NCBI GenBank assembly: GCA_015039465.1
Contig: MU130224.1
Location: 493,492 to 557,491 of the forward strand
Source of the DNA: Phlegmacium glaucopus
Taxonomy: Eukaryota > Basidiomycota > Agaricomycetes > Agaricales > Cortinariaceae
Length of the DNA: 64,000 nucleotides
Reading direction: 5' to 3'
Below are positions 23,252 through 35,052 of the stretch, piece after piece. Position 1 is the first letter of the stretch; every line of letters begins with the position of its first letter. A program made the position numbers and the translations under genes. Under the pieces are notes generated by a model, which saw only the letters and a list, made by a program, of their open reading frames with translations, had not been told where the DNA came from and did not search any database.

Positions 23252-24019
23252 CAATAAGAGAGGACTGTACACTCCCCCACATACTCCGCCGGAATCCAGT
23301 GGACTTCACTGGACTCCACCGGACTCCAGTCCAGGATTTTTCAGTGTGACATGGGCCAAATTTGTGAGTCCAGTCCGCTGAAGTCCAGTGGAGTCCAGTA
23401 AAATCCACCGGAGTCCACAGATTCCGGTGGAGTCTTACCAGACTTATTCTGCCAGACTCCGGCAGACTTGTCTGGTGGACTCTGGCAGACTCCACCACCA
23501 TTATGGCCTGGGATGCAAACAAATATAAAAATATAGTCTTGGCAGGCACACAGTATTTATATTTAGCTATCATCCAAGAAAGGCAACTCTAAGTCTCTAA
23601 ATGATACAACTCAAATTTGGACTTAAGTTTGTTTAATATAGCCCTTTCTCAATAAGGAAAGAAGCTATTAATAGATTTTAAATAGATTGAGGGTCCTAAG
23701 AAGATCCTCTATCATTCCATTCAATATTTCCTTTTTGGGAAACTTTTCCCATAGGCCAAATCCCATTTAATGCCATGTTTAAAAATGTATTTTGCATTTT
23801 TCTCAATAAAAAAAGAAGCTATTAATAGAATTTCAACAGATTCAGGGTCCTAAAAGGATGATCTATCATTGAGTCTGGTGGAGTCTGGTGGAGTCCAGTG
23901 GAGTCCAGGATGTGACATATCAGAGTCCAAGTGGAGTCTGGTGGAGTCTGGTGGAGTCTGGTGGAGTCCACCAGATTCCGGTGGAGTATGTGGGGGACTG
24001 TAAAGTACAGCAATAAGAG
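23252..24019. mobile_element. foldback/TIR element built of GGAGTCCAGTGGA-like repeats
   Basis: Left end CTCCCCCACATACTCCGCCGGAATC (from about 23272) is the inverse of the right end GATTCCGGTGGAGTATGTGGGGGACTGTAAAG. Inside each end are tandem short units (GGAGTCTGGTGGAGTCC and variants). CAATAAGAG at 23252-23260 recurs at 24011-24019 just outside the right end, which fits an 8-9 bp target duplication as made by hAT or Mutator-type elements. No transposase is encoded in the 750 bp, so it is non-autonomous. The superfamily is not certain. Confidence 0.7.
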
Positions 24020-24487
24020 GGAGTCTGTAAAGGGTAGGATGGGGAACGCGGCGAGTGATACGATCGTAGAGTGAAAGTGAAAGTATGAGTAGCTAAGTGT
24101 AACTAGGGGCAGACACAATGAGTGTCCCCTAACAATCTTATTAAACAAATATCCATTTTTGAACTCTCAAACATATTCTAACCAGCAAGGGAACCTTCAA
24201 CCAGAATTGCAAAAATTGCCTGGGGTAGGAAAAATTTCTTAAGGGCTAGAGGCCTGATGCCACCCTTCCAAAAGGTATGTTTCTACCCAAAATGGTATTC
24301 TCTATGATTGGGGTTGCACAATCCACAGTAATGTGATGCTGCCAAATTTTGCTGTCACATGCTTTTCATGCCCTGAAATCAGAGACAGCCTATCCTTGTT
24401 CACAAAGATATCACTGGGGATCTGCATTCATGAAGAGCTGATATGTCCACAATGTTCAGTTCTCAAAAGAAGTGTTTGCCCAGTTGG

Positions 24488-24885
24488 GAATACCACAGTA
24501 CTTTACCCTCCCCCACACATTCCAAGTGGGTCTGAGCAGGTCTGAGCAGGTCTGAGCAATCTGAGCAAATTCTGAGTAAATTCTGACCAAATTCCAAGCA
24601 ATCTGACCAAATTCCGACCAAGTTCTGATGTCATTTAGGGTTAGGTTAAGGTTTGGTTAGAGTCTATTTAGGGTTAGGATTAAGGTTTATTTAAGAGGTT
24701 AGGCCAGTATATTGATCCTTGGTGGTTATAATGAATTTAATATAAAATTGGTCAGAATATGGTCAGATCCACTCGGATTATGGTCGGATTATGGTCGGAT
24801 TCTGGTCGGATTCTGCTCAGAATTTGCTCGGACCTGCTTGGACCTGCTCAGAATGTGTGGGGGAGAGTAAAGACCTTGAATACCA
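24488..24885. mobile_element. foldback/TIR element with TCTGAGCAGG subterminal repeats
   Basis: Terminal inverted repeats of 22 bp match at 21 positions: CTTTACCCTCCCCCACACATTC (24501-24522) and its inverse at 24851-24872. Subterminal arrays of about 10-bp units (TCTGAGCAGG on the left, GGTCGGATTCT types on the right) are also inverted to each other. GAATACCA at 24488-24495 recurs at 24878-24885, close outside both ends, compatible with an 8-bp target duplication. The CTCCCCCACA core is shared with the element at 23261-24010, but the internal repeats differ. Confidence 0.7.
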
Positions 24886-26669
24886 AGTCAACATCAAAAC
24901 TCTGGTATTTTTACATGATGGTACAGCCACATAGGTCTAGTTGTTACTTGCCAAATTTCAGCCTGTGAAGTTGAGTAGTTCTCCAGAAAAATGCTAAAGA
25001 ATCAGAACATCACTCCTCAGCCATTTTTAATCCCCTGTTTTTGGCTAACCAGATTTATAATACAATTTGTGATGGCATCAGATCTCAGCCACCTGCTCAC
25101 CTTTGTTTCTTGAGTTGCTCAATGAGTTTTCATCTGATTAAAATTTTGTTTTTGGGTCATATGTATTTAAATTAGCTTGAAACTATGTAGAAGAAATTTA
25201 TGGGTTTATTTAAATATTTAGACTACAAGAAGTAAAATACATGTTGGGGAAGATTGTCCAATTTGTGTGTTTTAGGCATCAAAACCTACCCCCTCACTTT
25301 CTACTCTCCATTTTATGAATTTGCAATACCTATGGGTTGCCCACATATGTATAAAAGCCAATTTAGAGATCAGGATGCATAATGGTCTCAAAAATCTCAG
25401 TGTTAGGGAACAGTCGCAAGGATAATCCAAGCAACTTATCCTTACAGTCACACTTCTTGGATAACCCCGTAAATGTTGTTATTGACCAAGGTGCAGAACC
25501 TATATCTGCACCTTAACTACTCATGGTCTGTGCACTTGTTTTTACTTATGTATGTAGTGATAAGGATCAGCCATGAGTAATACTAAACTACTAAGCGGAT
25601 AGCTAACCAGCCTTGTGACTAAGGCATAATGACTAAGACTACAGATCTAGGTCCGGGAGACAGGTAAGGGTAGGTGCTTCTGTAGGAAGCTGGTGACAGA
25701 GGGTGTTGGGTAGTGCCATAGGCCTAGGTGATAATGTAGGGTTGTTGTACAATGGGTGAGATGAAGGTGACAGGTGGTGTTATGCATAGACTGGGAGGTG
25801 TAGTGTAGGATTAAAGGGAGATCCCCTGACACTCAGAGGTACAAAGGACCCTTTACTTCTTAAATACTGTAGCTCAGGCAGATGCACTTATCACAACATA
25901 AATTACAGCCTTAAGAATTGGCCCAGGGTATGCTAGAGTATGCCAGAGTAGGGGTAAGAGTAAAAAAAATTACCATTGGTAGAAATCCTTTATCCTCAGC
26001 AGTGGTCAAGAAGCACAAAGATTGGTTTAATATTTCACATCTTTCTCCCTATTTTTTGCAAATTTTGGTGTCTGGATCTTTTAAAATAGAATTATCCATG
26101 TAACTGTCTACAAGGTCAATTTAGTTACTTGCATATCCCATAGAAAATTTTGTTTTTAAAATAAAGAAGGGTAGAAGCAAAGAGTTAGGATTTTGTCTTT
26201 GAGAAGACAAGAAGACCCAAGGAGTGTAAAGGGCTCTTTGATAGAGTATGTATGATATAATATGTGATATTTTTTCTCAAAAAGGACTTAAGTTTTTAAC
26301 TTAGGATTTCTTGGTAATATAAGAATAACTGAAAATGTAAGAATTATATTAAGGTGTTTCTCTATTTTCCAAACAAAATGGTTCCCTGTAGTGTCTGCAC
26401 AATTTTATTTTTTAATGCAAATTTCAGGAAAGTGCCAGAAATACATCCAAAAAAGAGAATAAAATATAATTTTCATCAGGGTCACAGGTAACAAGGTCTG
26501 GTAAATTGGAGTATGCTCTGTACATTAGCTGACATATTGATTTTTAGTATTTACTGTTGACAGCTTAATAGACAGCTATAATTAGTGCTTAATTACAAAA
26601 ATATACTGAAAGAAGTTATATTGCTTGGATATGAGCAATTTACTGCTGCAATAATCTATACCATGATGG
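24886..26669. other. AT-rich intergenic, nothing recognised
   Basis: No coding frame of substance and no clear repeat. A run of ordinary AT-rich sequence between mobile elements. Confidence 0.5.
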
Positions 26670-26832
26670 TACCTCAATGAAATTAAATTACTTTCTGAGT
26701 AACTTAGATACAGTAATCTCTGCTATACAATGATAAACAAAAGAGAGGCTTTAAGGTTGTTTTGTTTATCATTGTATAGCAGAGCTTACTGTATTTAAGT
26801 TACTCAGAAAGTAATTTAATTTCATTGAGGTA
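26670..26832. mobile_element. MITE with 71-bp near-perfect inverted arms, pogo-like core ends
   Basis: The left arm (26670-26741) and right arm (26761-26832) are inverse copies with about two mismatches, separated by a 19-bp loop. Within the arms, TACAGTAATCTCTGCTATACAATGATAAAC is flanked by TA and resembles pogo/Tigger termini (CAGTA...CTCTG). The outer 40 bp (from TACCTCAATGAAATTAAATTA) is also inverted, so a pogo-type MITE appears embedded in, or extended to, a larger palindrome. Transcribed, it would form a very stable hairpin. Confidence 0.8.
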
Positions 26833-27368
26833 AAAAAACAATTTGTCACAAGTTTCTATTTAGGTTGTCATGCAGTATGACACATTGTAATGCCCTTAAC
26901 AGTTGTGCAGCATGACAATGGATTTTAATAAAAGTGACTTATTTATTTATTGTTTTTGAGGAAGCATTTAGATAGTTCAGACCTAATAATATAAAATAGA
27001 AAAATCTTCAAGATCTGCTAGTTGATTTAGGTGGTGGTTCCAAGGTGGTTCCTGACTCCTACAACAATTCTTTAACAGGTTCTAACAAATTTAAACCTCT
27101 GACATACAACCATTGTATATTTCAGAGAGTAAATAATGGACTTGTAGTCTTGTATTGTGATGTGAAAGCAGTAAGATACAATCCAGAGAAGTAAAAATGT
27201 ATTTGTTTCAAAACATGGAAAAGTTAAATAAAGTAAAGTACAAATTTTTCTAGGCTTTGGCTAGTTCTTCAGACTTGGATCACTTTCTTCAATACTTCTG
27301 ATGAAAAGTGTACTCAATATCACTAGGACTTTCAGATGCTCTGCTTGATTGTACCTTCTCTAATTGCA
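26833..27368. other. 3' flank of the NB-ARC gene
   Basis: AT-rich sequence after the palindromic element, up to the stop codon of the minus-strand receptor gene. It should hold the gene's 3' UTR. No feature was recognised. Confidence 0.45.
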
Positions 27369-30300
27369 TTATAGGGCTGCTAGATTTTCCATGTGAATAA
27401 GTGCATCTGGATGTTCTGCATCAAGAAGCTTTCTTATATTTATGACTTGAACCTTTAGCTGCTCTGCTTCATTTAACCTTCCCTGACTATAGTATGTGGC
27501 TGCTAGATTTTCCATGCTTGAGAGGGTGGAGGGGTGCTCTGCACCAAGAAGCTTCTTCCTCATGTTCATGACTTGAACAAGTAGCTGCTCTGCCTCATCC
27601 CACCTTCCCTGATTGTAGTATGTGGCTGCTATATTTGCCATGCTTGAGAGGGTGGATGGATGTTCTGCACCAAGAAGCTTCTTGTTCCTGTCCATGACTT
27701 GAACTGCTAACTCCTCTGCTTCATTCCACCTTCCCTGATTACGGTATGTGGCTGCCATATTTGCCATGCTCAGCAAAGTGGATGGATGTTCTGCACCAAG
27801 AAGCTTCTTCCTCATGTCCATGACTTGAACCTCCAGATGCTCTGCCTCATTCCACCTGCCCTGATTACGGTATGTGGCTGCTAAGTTTGCCATGCTTGAG
27901 AGGGTGTCTGGATGTTCTACACCAAGAAGCTTTTTGTTCATGTCCATGACTTGGACTGCTAGCTGTTCTGCATCATTCCATCTTCCCTGATTGCAGTATG
28001 TAGCTGCTAGATTTGCCATGCTCATAAGGGTGGATGGATGTTCTGCACCAAGAAGCTTCTTCCTCAGGTCCATTACTTGAATTTCTAGCTTCTCTGCCTT
28101 ATTCCACCTTCCCTGATTATGGTATGTGGCTGCTAGGTTTGCCATGCTTGTGAGGGTGTCTGGATGTTCTGCACCAAGAAGCTTCTTCCTCATATCCATA
28201 GCTTGAACAAATAGCTGCTTTGCCTCATTCCACCTTCCCTGATTATAGTATGTGGCTGCCAGATTTGCCATGCTTGAGAGGGTAGAGGGATGTTCTGCAC
28301 CAAGAAGCCTCTTGTTCATGTCCATGACTTGAACAAATAGCTGCTCTGCCTCATTCCACCTTCCTTGATTACGGTATGTAGCTGCTAGATTTGCAATGCT
28401 CATGAGGGTGGATGGATGTTCTGCACCAAGAAGCTTCTTGTTCCTGTCCATGACTTGAACCTCTAGCTGTTCTGCCTCATTCCATCTTCCCTGATTGCGG
28501 TATGTGGCTGCTAGATTTGCCATGCTTGAGAGGGTGGATGGATGTTCTGCACCAAGAAGCTTCTTGTTCATGTCCATGACTTGAATCACTAGTTGTTCTG
28601 CCTCATTCCACCTTCCCTGATTACGATATGTGGCTGCTAGATTTGCCATGCTTGAGAGAGTGTCTTTGTGTTCTGAGCCAAGAAGCTTCTTCCTCATGTC
28701 CATGACTTGAACCTCCAGCTGCTCTGCCTCATTCCATCTTCCCTGATGATGGTATGTGGCTGCTAGATTTGCCATGCTCATCAGAGTGAATGGATGTTCT
28801 GCACCAAGACACTTCTTTCTCATGTCCATGACTTGAAGATCCAGCTCTTCTGAATTCTTCCAATCTCCATTTTCCCTCATTACTAGTGCAAAATTGGTAT
28901 ATTTATCATCATAGTAGTGCTTGATAAGTCCCATCTGGCTTCCATGTAACTCATTTGCCCTTATATGTGGAAGAATCAATCGCCGTAATGCATAATCCTG
29001 AGTTGTAAATCTCTCTGGGATTGCACAGGACAAGATTATGCTTCCCATTTGCCATATTCTTTGCTGGTCAGATTTCAACATTTGTTCCCTACTCCAGCAG
29101 TGCACCAAAGGATGAACAGACAACATTTCAGATGATTGTCCTCTTCTCATTAAGGAGAATGACAGAAGCACACCAATACCTTGCCCAAAGAGGAAGTCAT
29201 CCCAATGACCATCATTGTCCAATACAAGCAAGGTATCATCCAATATGTTGATTGCCTGGGGTAACTTTTCAGCTACCTCATTATCAACAGCATATTTCCT
29301 AGACTCCTCAGCAGCAGATTGGAATATGTCTTTAGAAATATTACTATGATGATAAAAAGCACATATTTGGAGAATCAGAATTGCAGCCTGGGCTGCTTTT
29401 GCATTTCCAGTGTCAGATTGTCCACTAGCTCTCCTTTCTATTTCTTTAAAAGATAAATCCCAAGTCCCATACACTGTTTGATTATAATTGGATGCTCCTG
29501 TGAATGCAGCATCTGACATAAGAGTCTGACGATGTAGGGAGAATTGTCTCAGATATTTGTTGAGATCACATTTCCCAGCTTCAATATAAGCACCAGCATG
29601 ATCAACAGCAAGAGGAATGTAGCCAAGTTCATTGACAATCCTTTTAGCAGCTTGTTGATGCTCAGGTAAGGGATCCAAACAGCTGGACTTGAGAAGTAGA
29701 GCTATAGCATCTGACTCCTCCATCTCATTGATTGCAATTCTGTTCTCAAATGATACAATCCTTCCCATGGATCGGTTTCTGCTAGTAATCAGAATATTAC
29801 CTCTGTTACCTGGAGGAATGAACTTGGCCACCCCCTCTGGAGACAGATCATCAGCATTATCAAACACAATCAACCATTCTTCTTGAATGTGAGATATCCA
29901 CTGGAGGGCAGACTCAACTGAGCCATCTACACCAAAAACTTGTGCAGCAGAAATGGTGGATATCCCCTTGAAGGACATTGTAATACTCTCAAGAGAGGAG
30001 GCATCAATCCAGAACACATGTGAAAAACTAGAGTACAAAATGAATCTGCAGTGTTGTGGATGTAATGTGAAGACACTTACCTGCCAGACCTATCTTCTGT
30101 GAATTTGAGACAGATCTGGGTCTTTCCAATCCCTCCCAATCCCCAGAGGAGACAAGAACGCCTTGACATCAGTTGACTTTTAGTCCGAGGAACAAAAATC
30201 TTCCCAAGTTTGTCAAGTACATCTTTCTGTCCAGTAAAGATTGGACTAGGGTTTGGTTTTTGAGGTACAGGGAACTTTATCTGCCCTTGGCCAGTATTGG

Positions 30301-31114
30301 CCGGGGCCATATTGACTATATTGTTCTGGAAGATAAAATATGTAAAATTATTGCGAAACAGTATAAGAAAGACTTACAATTGTAAAAGTGCCGCCAGCGA
30401 TGAGTAAATTCTGGGCATTTGGAAAGAAACCCGAGCCACTGGAATGCTGAGTCTGTTGATCATTAGGAATAGCCGGGAACAAACGGGTGTAAGCAACTCA
30501 CCGAGGGATTTTGTTCTGATTCCGTAGATCCCAAGTTGGCTTCAAGGTTTGTTATGGTATCGAGGGAGGAGAGAGAAATTTCTTCCGAATGGGCTACGGG
30601 AGCAACTGGGGCTTGGGGTTCGTGGTCAGTCTGATCGACGATGACGATTGAGTAATCAAGGATGTGATGGGCGGAGTTGAATGCTTACACGGGCAATATC
30701 GTTGAAAGCAGAAACTGGGGCGCAGGCTTGAGGTTCAGGGGCGGCCTAATGGACGACAATGATTGAAAGGCTGTGGCTGTTACGGGCTAAGTTGAAACTC
30801 TTACGGGAAAAAGATCGTTGATCCGCAGGGCAGAGACTTCGAGTTCCTGGGTAGCCTAATGGACGTCCATGGATAAGTAATTTTGGACGCGATGGGCGAA
30901 GTTGAATAGTCACAGTAATTCCAACGGCTTGATTAACTTGAGCGCTTTCAACTGCAGCACTAGTGGGAACGGATGGCAAGAGACCAGCGATGCTCGTTAT
31001 GGCTGCCGATGTCGAAGTTGCTACTTCAGAGCTTGAACCAAGAGCATTGGTCGTGGTCAGAGATGTGTATTTTGCTCTCTTGGACTTGCCAAGTTTCTTA
31101 AAAAAGTGCTTCAT
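27369..31114 (-). CDS. NB-ARC/TPR (NLR-like) STAND receptor
   Basis: The start at 31114 (MKHFFKKLGKSKRAKYTSL) opens a Ser/Thr/Ala-rich N-terminal region spread over several short exons, with introns such as GTGACT...CATTAG, GTAAGAG...CATTAG and GTGAGTTG...CAACAG. The segment NAQNLLIAGGTFTI precedes the NB-ARC domain, as is usual in Agaricomycete NLR genes. The NTPase has a P-loop GLGGIGKTQ, a Walker B strand LIVFDNAD, a sensor-like NILITSRN and a GLPL-type LGYIPLAVDHAG. A helical region follows, then kinesin-light-chain-type TPRs of 42 residues: eleven full units and a shortened twelfth. The length is about 1,140 residues. Such proteins are thought to act in non-self recognition or programmed cell death in fungi, with repeats as the sensor and NB-ARC as the switch. 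The N-terminal region shows no effector domain I can name. No frame lesion was seen. Confidence 0.85.
27372..28845 (-). repeat. eleven near-identical 126-bp TPR units plus a partial unit
   Basis: Each 126-bp unit encodes a 42-residue repeat of the form EQLxVQVMDMxKKLLGAEHPSTLxSMANLAATYxNQGRWNEA. Between units, variation is confined mainly to positions after EQL (LEV, FV, AV, VI), the R/N of RKK, the S/D after HP, and the residue before NQGRW (R, Y, H, C). The twelfth unit is cut short and lacks one residue in IRKLLDAEHP. Near-identity at the DNA level points to recent amplification or gene conversion. Confidence 0.9.
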
Positions 31115-31639
31115 ATCGCTGAACGTTGGGCTGTGGTACTTGATACGCAGAGGGTGATGGGGGGCAAGAAGAAAAAAAGACGTCCTGATTACATAAGAGC
31201 TGCGTTGCAAGAACTGCCTCATGCCTCGTACCGAAACTTTTTAAAAATGAAAGATCATTTATATTGACCAATTGGTGGCCATCGATTGGTGCATTGACTG
31301 AGTGGTGATAGCATTACCAGATTTTGCAAGTAGTCCACCACTTGACACCCTAAATACACATTGTAGATGTACTGATGCCCTGGTCCGATGCATGAAAATT
31401 ACAGAAGAAATGGGCATTCCTAACCAGTGGAGGACAATAATCATCAACAGATACAACAGCGAGCGAAGCAAACACACAGGGAGGCTCGTGAAGCTCAACA
31501 AAATCTGACACCAGCGGAGGAAGAGATCCCCTCATAATCAAGGCTTCTCCCACAATCACTAAAAAAGATTTAGAGCCTGGCAACCCTGCTGCGAAAAGTT
31601 TCTCTCGGAGATAACTGTAGTGCAGTTGGTTGCTAGCCT
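31115..31639. other. intergenic, promoter side of the NB-ARC gene
   Basis: Spacer between the receptor start and the pogo-type relic. No gene was recognised. Confidence 0.4.
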
Positions 31640-32470
31640 AGGAAATTTCTAGTGAAAGGTGAAATTCGGTGCCAAGACCTGTATGGCATGGCCGAGACAG
31701 GATCTACCCACGGCACGTCGTTGGTGGGCGAAAAGCCAAGACTCACCTGACCGCGATCGTGACCATTTGTGCAGGTGGCACGATACTTAAGCATACATTT
31801 ATATTTACTTGCAAAGGGTCAACAAGTGGGGAAATGCATTATCACAAGCTCCGGAGGTACTCACCAAAGACAGTCTGACGCCATCTAGTCTTACACATTC
31901 ACCCAATGGATGGAGCTACCCACCCCACTCCGCTTCAAGTTCACGAAGGTGAAGAACAAGTTCCAAAGCGAAAATCAAAAGTTTGAAGATTTGCACAAGC
32001 GCAGTGTCGGAAAAGGTGATTTTGCAGATGTCTTCGGGTGTACATCCCTCCGTCCCTTCACAGAGGGTGCAATTAAGGCGGGGTTTGCGGCAACTGGTGT
32101 CTATCCACTTAATCCCGACGCAATCTCTGAAGAGCAGATGAAACCGAGCTTACCAACTTCAACAAAGACATCCCCCCCTCCAACTCCCGTAACACACCTG
32201 CAACACCTTCGACACCAACCAGGCAACACCGCAAGCTTATGATTGATCCACACCTTGAAACGCCAACAAAACGGAGGCATGAATTATATGGCGCGCTAGC
32301 CTACGTCGTCCAGCTCTCTTCCTCGAAAACACGGAAAACATCTGCCTTATCGCCAGCAGCGCTACTTCTCGAGTCCCTACCAGAAATGCCCCAAGTATAT
32401 TGGTCCCTCCTAAAAGGTCTGCATTCTACTGGATATCAGCCCTACGAAGCATTACATGCACATTGACGAA
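31640..32470 (+). pseudogene. relic of a pogo/Tigger-type DDE transposase
   Basis: Two open stretches in different frames resemble parts of a DDE_1 transposase. The first (31669-31878) has KAKTHLTAIVTICAGGT followed by a FIFTCKG strand, like the block around the first catalytic Asp. The second (31910-32242) has TEGAIKAGFAATGVYPLNPDAI, the typical C-terminal signature of pogo-type transposases. The DDE core between them is missing or frame-shifted and no flanking inverted repeats were found. It is inactive. Confidence 0.6.
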
Positions 32471-33639
32471 CTCACCAAAAAACTACTCCTACTCACATAA
32501 TATTATGTAGGCTTGGGCAATCATCGATGAGAGGACAATGCGCAGCTTGTCGTTCAGCACGTTCATCTGAGTAAACTTAGTCAATCCTTGCAGAAGAAGG
32601 CGAAAAAAGAAAGGTGATCGCACCAAACTCTTTCCCAACTTGAAAGGACGTGGCCGACATCCAACTGTTGATAATTTTGTGACGAGCTGCGAGAGAGAAA
32701 GAGAACAAGGCAAAGAGGACAAACAGAGAGGCAAGCAGGTTCGCTATCAAGATTCAGTGGGAGGGGATGCTAGCAGAACACAAGAATGCGGTAGCTCGAT
32801 GGGAAGCAAGGCTCCTCTGAAGAGGCGGTGAGGCAAGCATTCTGTCTCTTCAGACTCTTCAATTTGTGACTGTGGATGAAGCTAGTGAGGTGAGTCAAAG
32901 TTGTATACAGACACATCGTCCGCTAAATGGTTGGACTCTTTACTTGTATTTGTCGTCAACTCTCTATACGAATCGTACGGCCTCTTGACCTCGTTGCTCG
33001 GTCAGTCATGTTATTGCACTCAAGGATTCCCAGACCGGTCAATCCGACTGTAAAAGGCGTATCAATTGCGGTGAAAGGTTCGTTTAAATGACTACGAATG
33101 ACATGAACTAAACATTCACCTTGTTATAGTACCACGTCGTTGTCATCATCTCTCATACTAACCGTCATGGGGGGCGGTTCAACACTCCTCAGACAACGGG
33201 AGCTAAGTTAGGATCTAGGTCAACACCACTGACCCTTATATTGAGCCTCTCTAGTTGATGGTATTGCCACGACAGTTTGGTATGCTGGATTGAGGCTCTA
33301 ACGTTAACCGTTCACGGAAAACATGTCTGCTGCTGCAAAATATCTCCTATGATCCTAATTTGACTTCTATATAGCTCCACATCTCCACACCCACCTCCTC
33401 CTGCTCATCTACCGGCATGGGATAAGATCAAAGCTAGCTACGTACGGGGACTTCTGCAATGTCATCGACGACCACAAGACCTAAGCACCCGACCTTGGTT
33501 CCCCACCTTTTTGCCCCTTTCCTTGTCTTCTCGCGGTGGTCCTGGGACTATCGACCGAACGCTTCAGTGTCTTTTGCCGCCTAATATTCCCATCTTTCTG
33601 GTCAAAATGTCGTGGAGCTCATATTAATCAATAGGTACT
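32471..33639. other. intergenic, possible remnants only
   Basis: About 1.2 kb with no gene supported. An open stretch near 33480-33590 reading KHPTLVPHLFAPFLVFSRW could be part of the F-box-like relic that follows, but no splice path joins them convincingly. Confidence 0.35.
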
Positions 33640-34270
33640 CACTACAAAGACGGCTATTGTCATTTTACATGAGGAAGAGATATTGATCTGGGCCATTCCA
33701 CCTCCATCTCAACCGACCAATTTTGATCGCGACAGTCTTGCTCAACTCCCACCACTGATCAGACTTGAATTTTCAGATGGTCTTGCAGTCCATCCCGAAA
33801 CTCCAGCATGGAAAACAACTGTCTATTTTGGCTCCTCGCAACTTTTTTTATGTTTCGACATGGTATATTATACGGCACTTGCAACTTCAATGTTTCAAAA
33901 TGACCATCAACCCGACTTGAGAGATGCTACTCTCCATTTAATAAATACCCTCCAACTAACTACGGCAACAATACCCTCTTACATTCCAATACTTGCGCGG
34001 TGGCCGGTCTCTCTCGGATACCTTGAATCAGTGTGGAATATATACCGGATCGATACTCTCTCAGCCCACCAACACTATATCGCATTGGGAGTCATCTGTA
34101 GTCAGGATGTTGCCCGTGGATTGGCATGGACAGTCATCCTTTGTGCCCAGCATCCGGTAGGTGTTTACATTTTCAGATCGGCACGGTAATAACGACTTAG
34201 TAGTCTTTGATTTTCTACCACATTACGGTCCTGACAGCCGTGGCCTTGTCAAAACACGATATCAAGGACT
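33640..34270 (+). pseudogene. fragment resembling the C-terminal part of Agaricomycete F-box-type proteins
   Basis: The frame reads VILHEEEILIWAIPPPSQP and then a run of beta-strand-like sequence (DATLHLINTLQL) to a stop at 34189. IWAIPP followed by a Pro-rich step recurs in large families of Agaricomycete F-box-containing hypothetical proteins. The frame changes near 34180, where GNNDLVVFDFLPHY continues in another frame. No start or F-box is visible upstream. It is probably a truncated or decayed member; the family assignment is from memory of motif style and is tentative. Confidence 0.35.
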
Positions 34271-35052
34271 CACAAAGCAAGTTACTAAGCGACGCGTTGT
34301 GCTAATTGTGGAAAAATAGAGGATGAAGGTGTTGAATCGAAAAAACGCATCATACCTTTCATATCTAGTAATGCCGGATGCAAGAAAGTGAGTCATGATC
34401 AACGTAGTATCATAGTACTAAGACCTGAGGAACCACTGCCACATCCAAGTACATATTTTCGCTATCCTCAATGCATTTGTTATTTTAAATAACGATGTTT
34501 AGTGGTTGATAAACATATGCACTTGATTCGAATTCCAGAATACACTACTTAAGCATCGTCTGCTGTGAGAAACAATCCAGGTATCGTAAGTATACACATA
34601 CTAAGTAATATAGATTAAGATAAAGCAGAGGAACGGCGTCTCAATCAGTTGACGTACCGCATTCAACTCGTGAACTGAACTTGAGGTGTCTTTCAGAAAC
34701 ATTTCATAATTCATAGTCCTTTATTTTTAAATTATAAATAGCTCCTTGTTCGGCATTTAAAATGCTGATTTCCTATAGGGACTGGATCTATAGGTCCTTT
34801 AAATATTGCGACTCCCGACGTGTAGAGGAGGGTGTAGCAATGGAATGGATCCGGAGCAGAGAGTAGTTAGCCATCAAAAGGCTGTTGCCACACCGTGACG
34901 ATACTTATATTCGCATCTTCACATAGATGTAAGGAATAAGACTGCAACCTAGGGAGCCTGAGAGATATGCCAGCTTATAGCAAAGGAACTTCATTCGATT
35001 CACAGTGACAGCAAGGACCAGGAGCAACAGTAATGTAATTCAATGGCACCCC
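34271..35052. other. intergenic, nothing recognised
   Basis: No coding frame or repeat was supported in this stretch between the F-box-like relic and the 3' end of the HNH-like gene. Confidence 0.5.
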
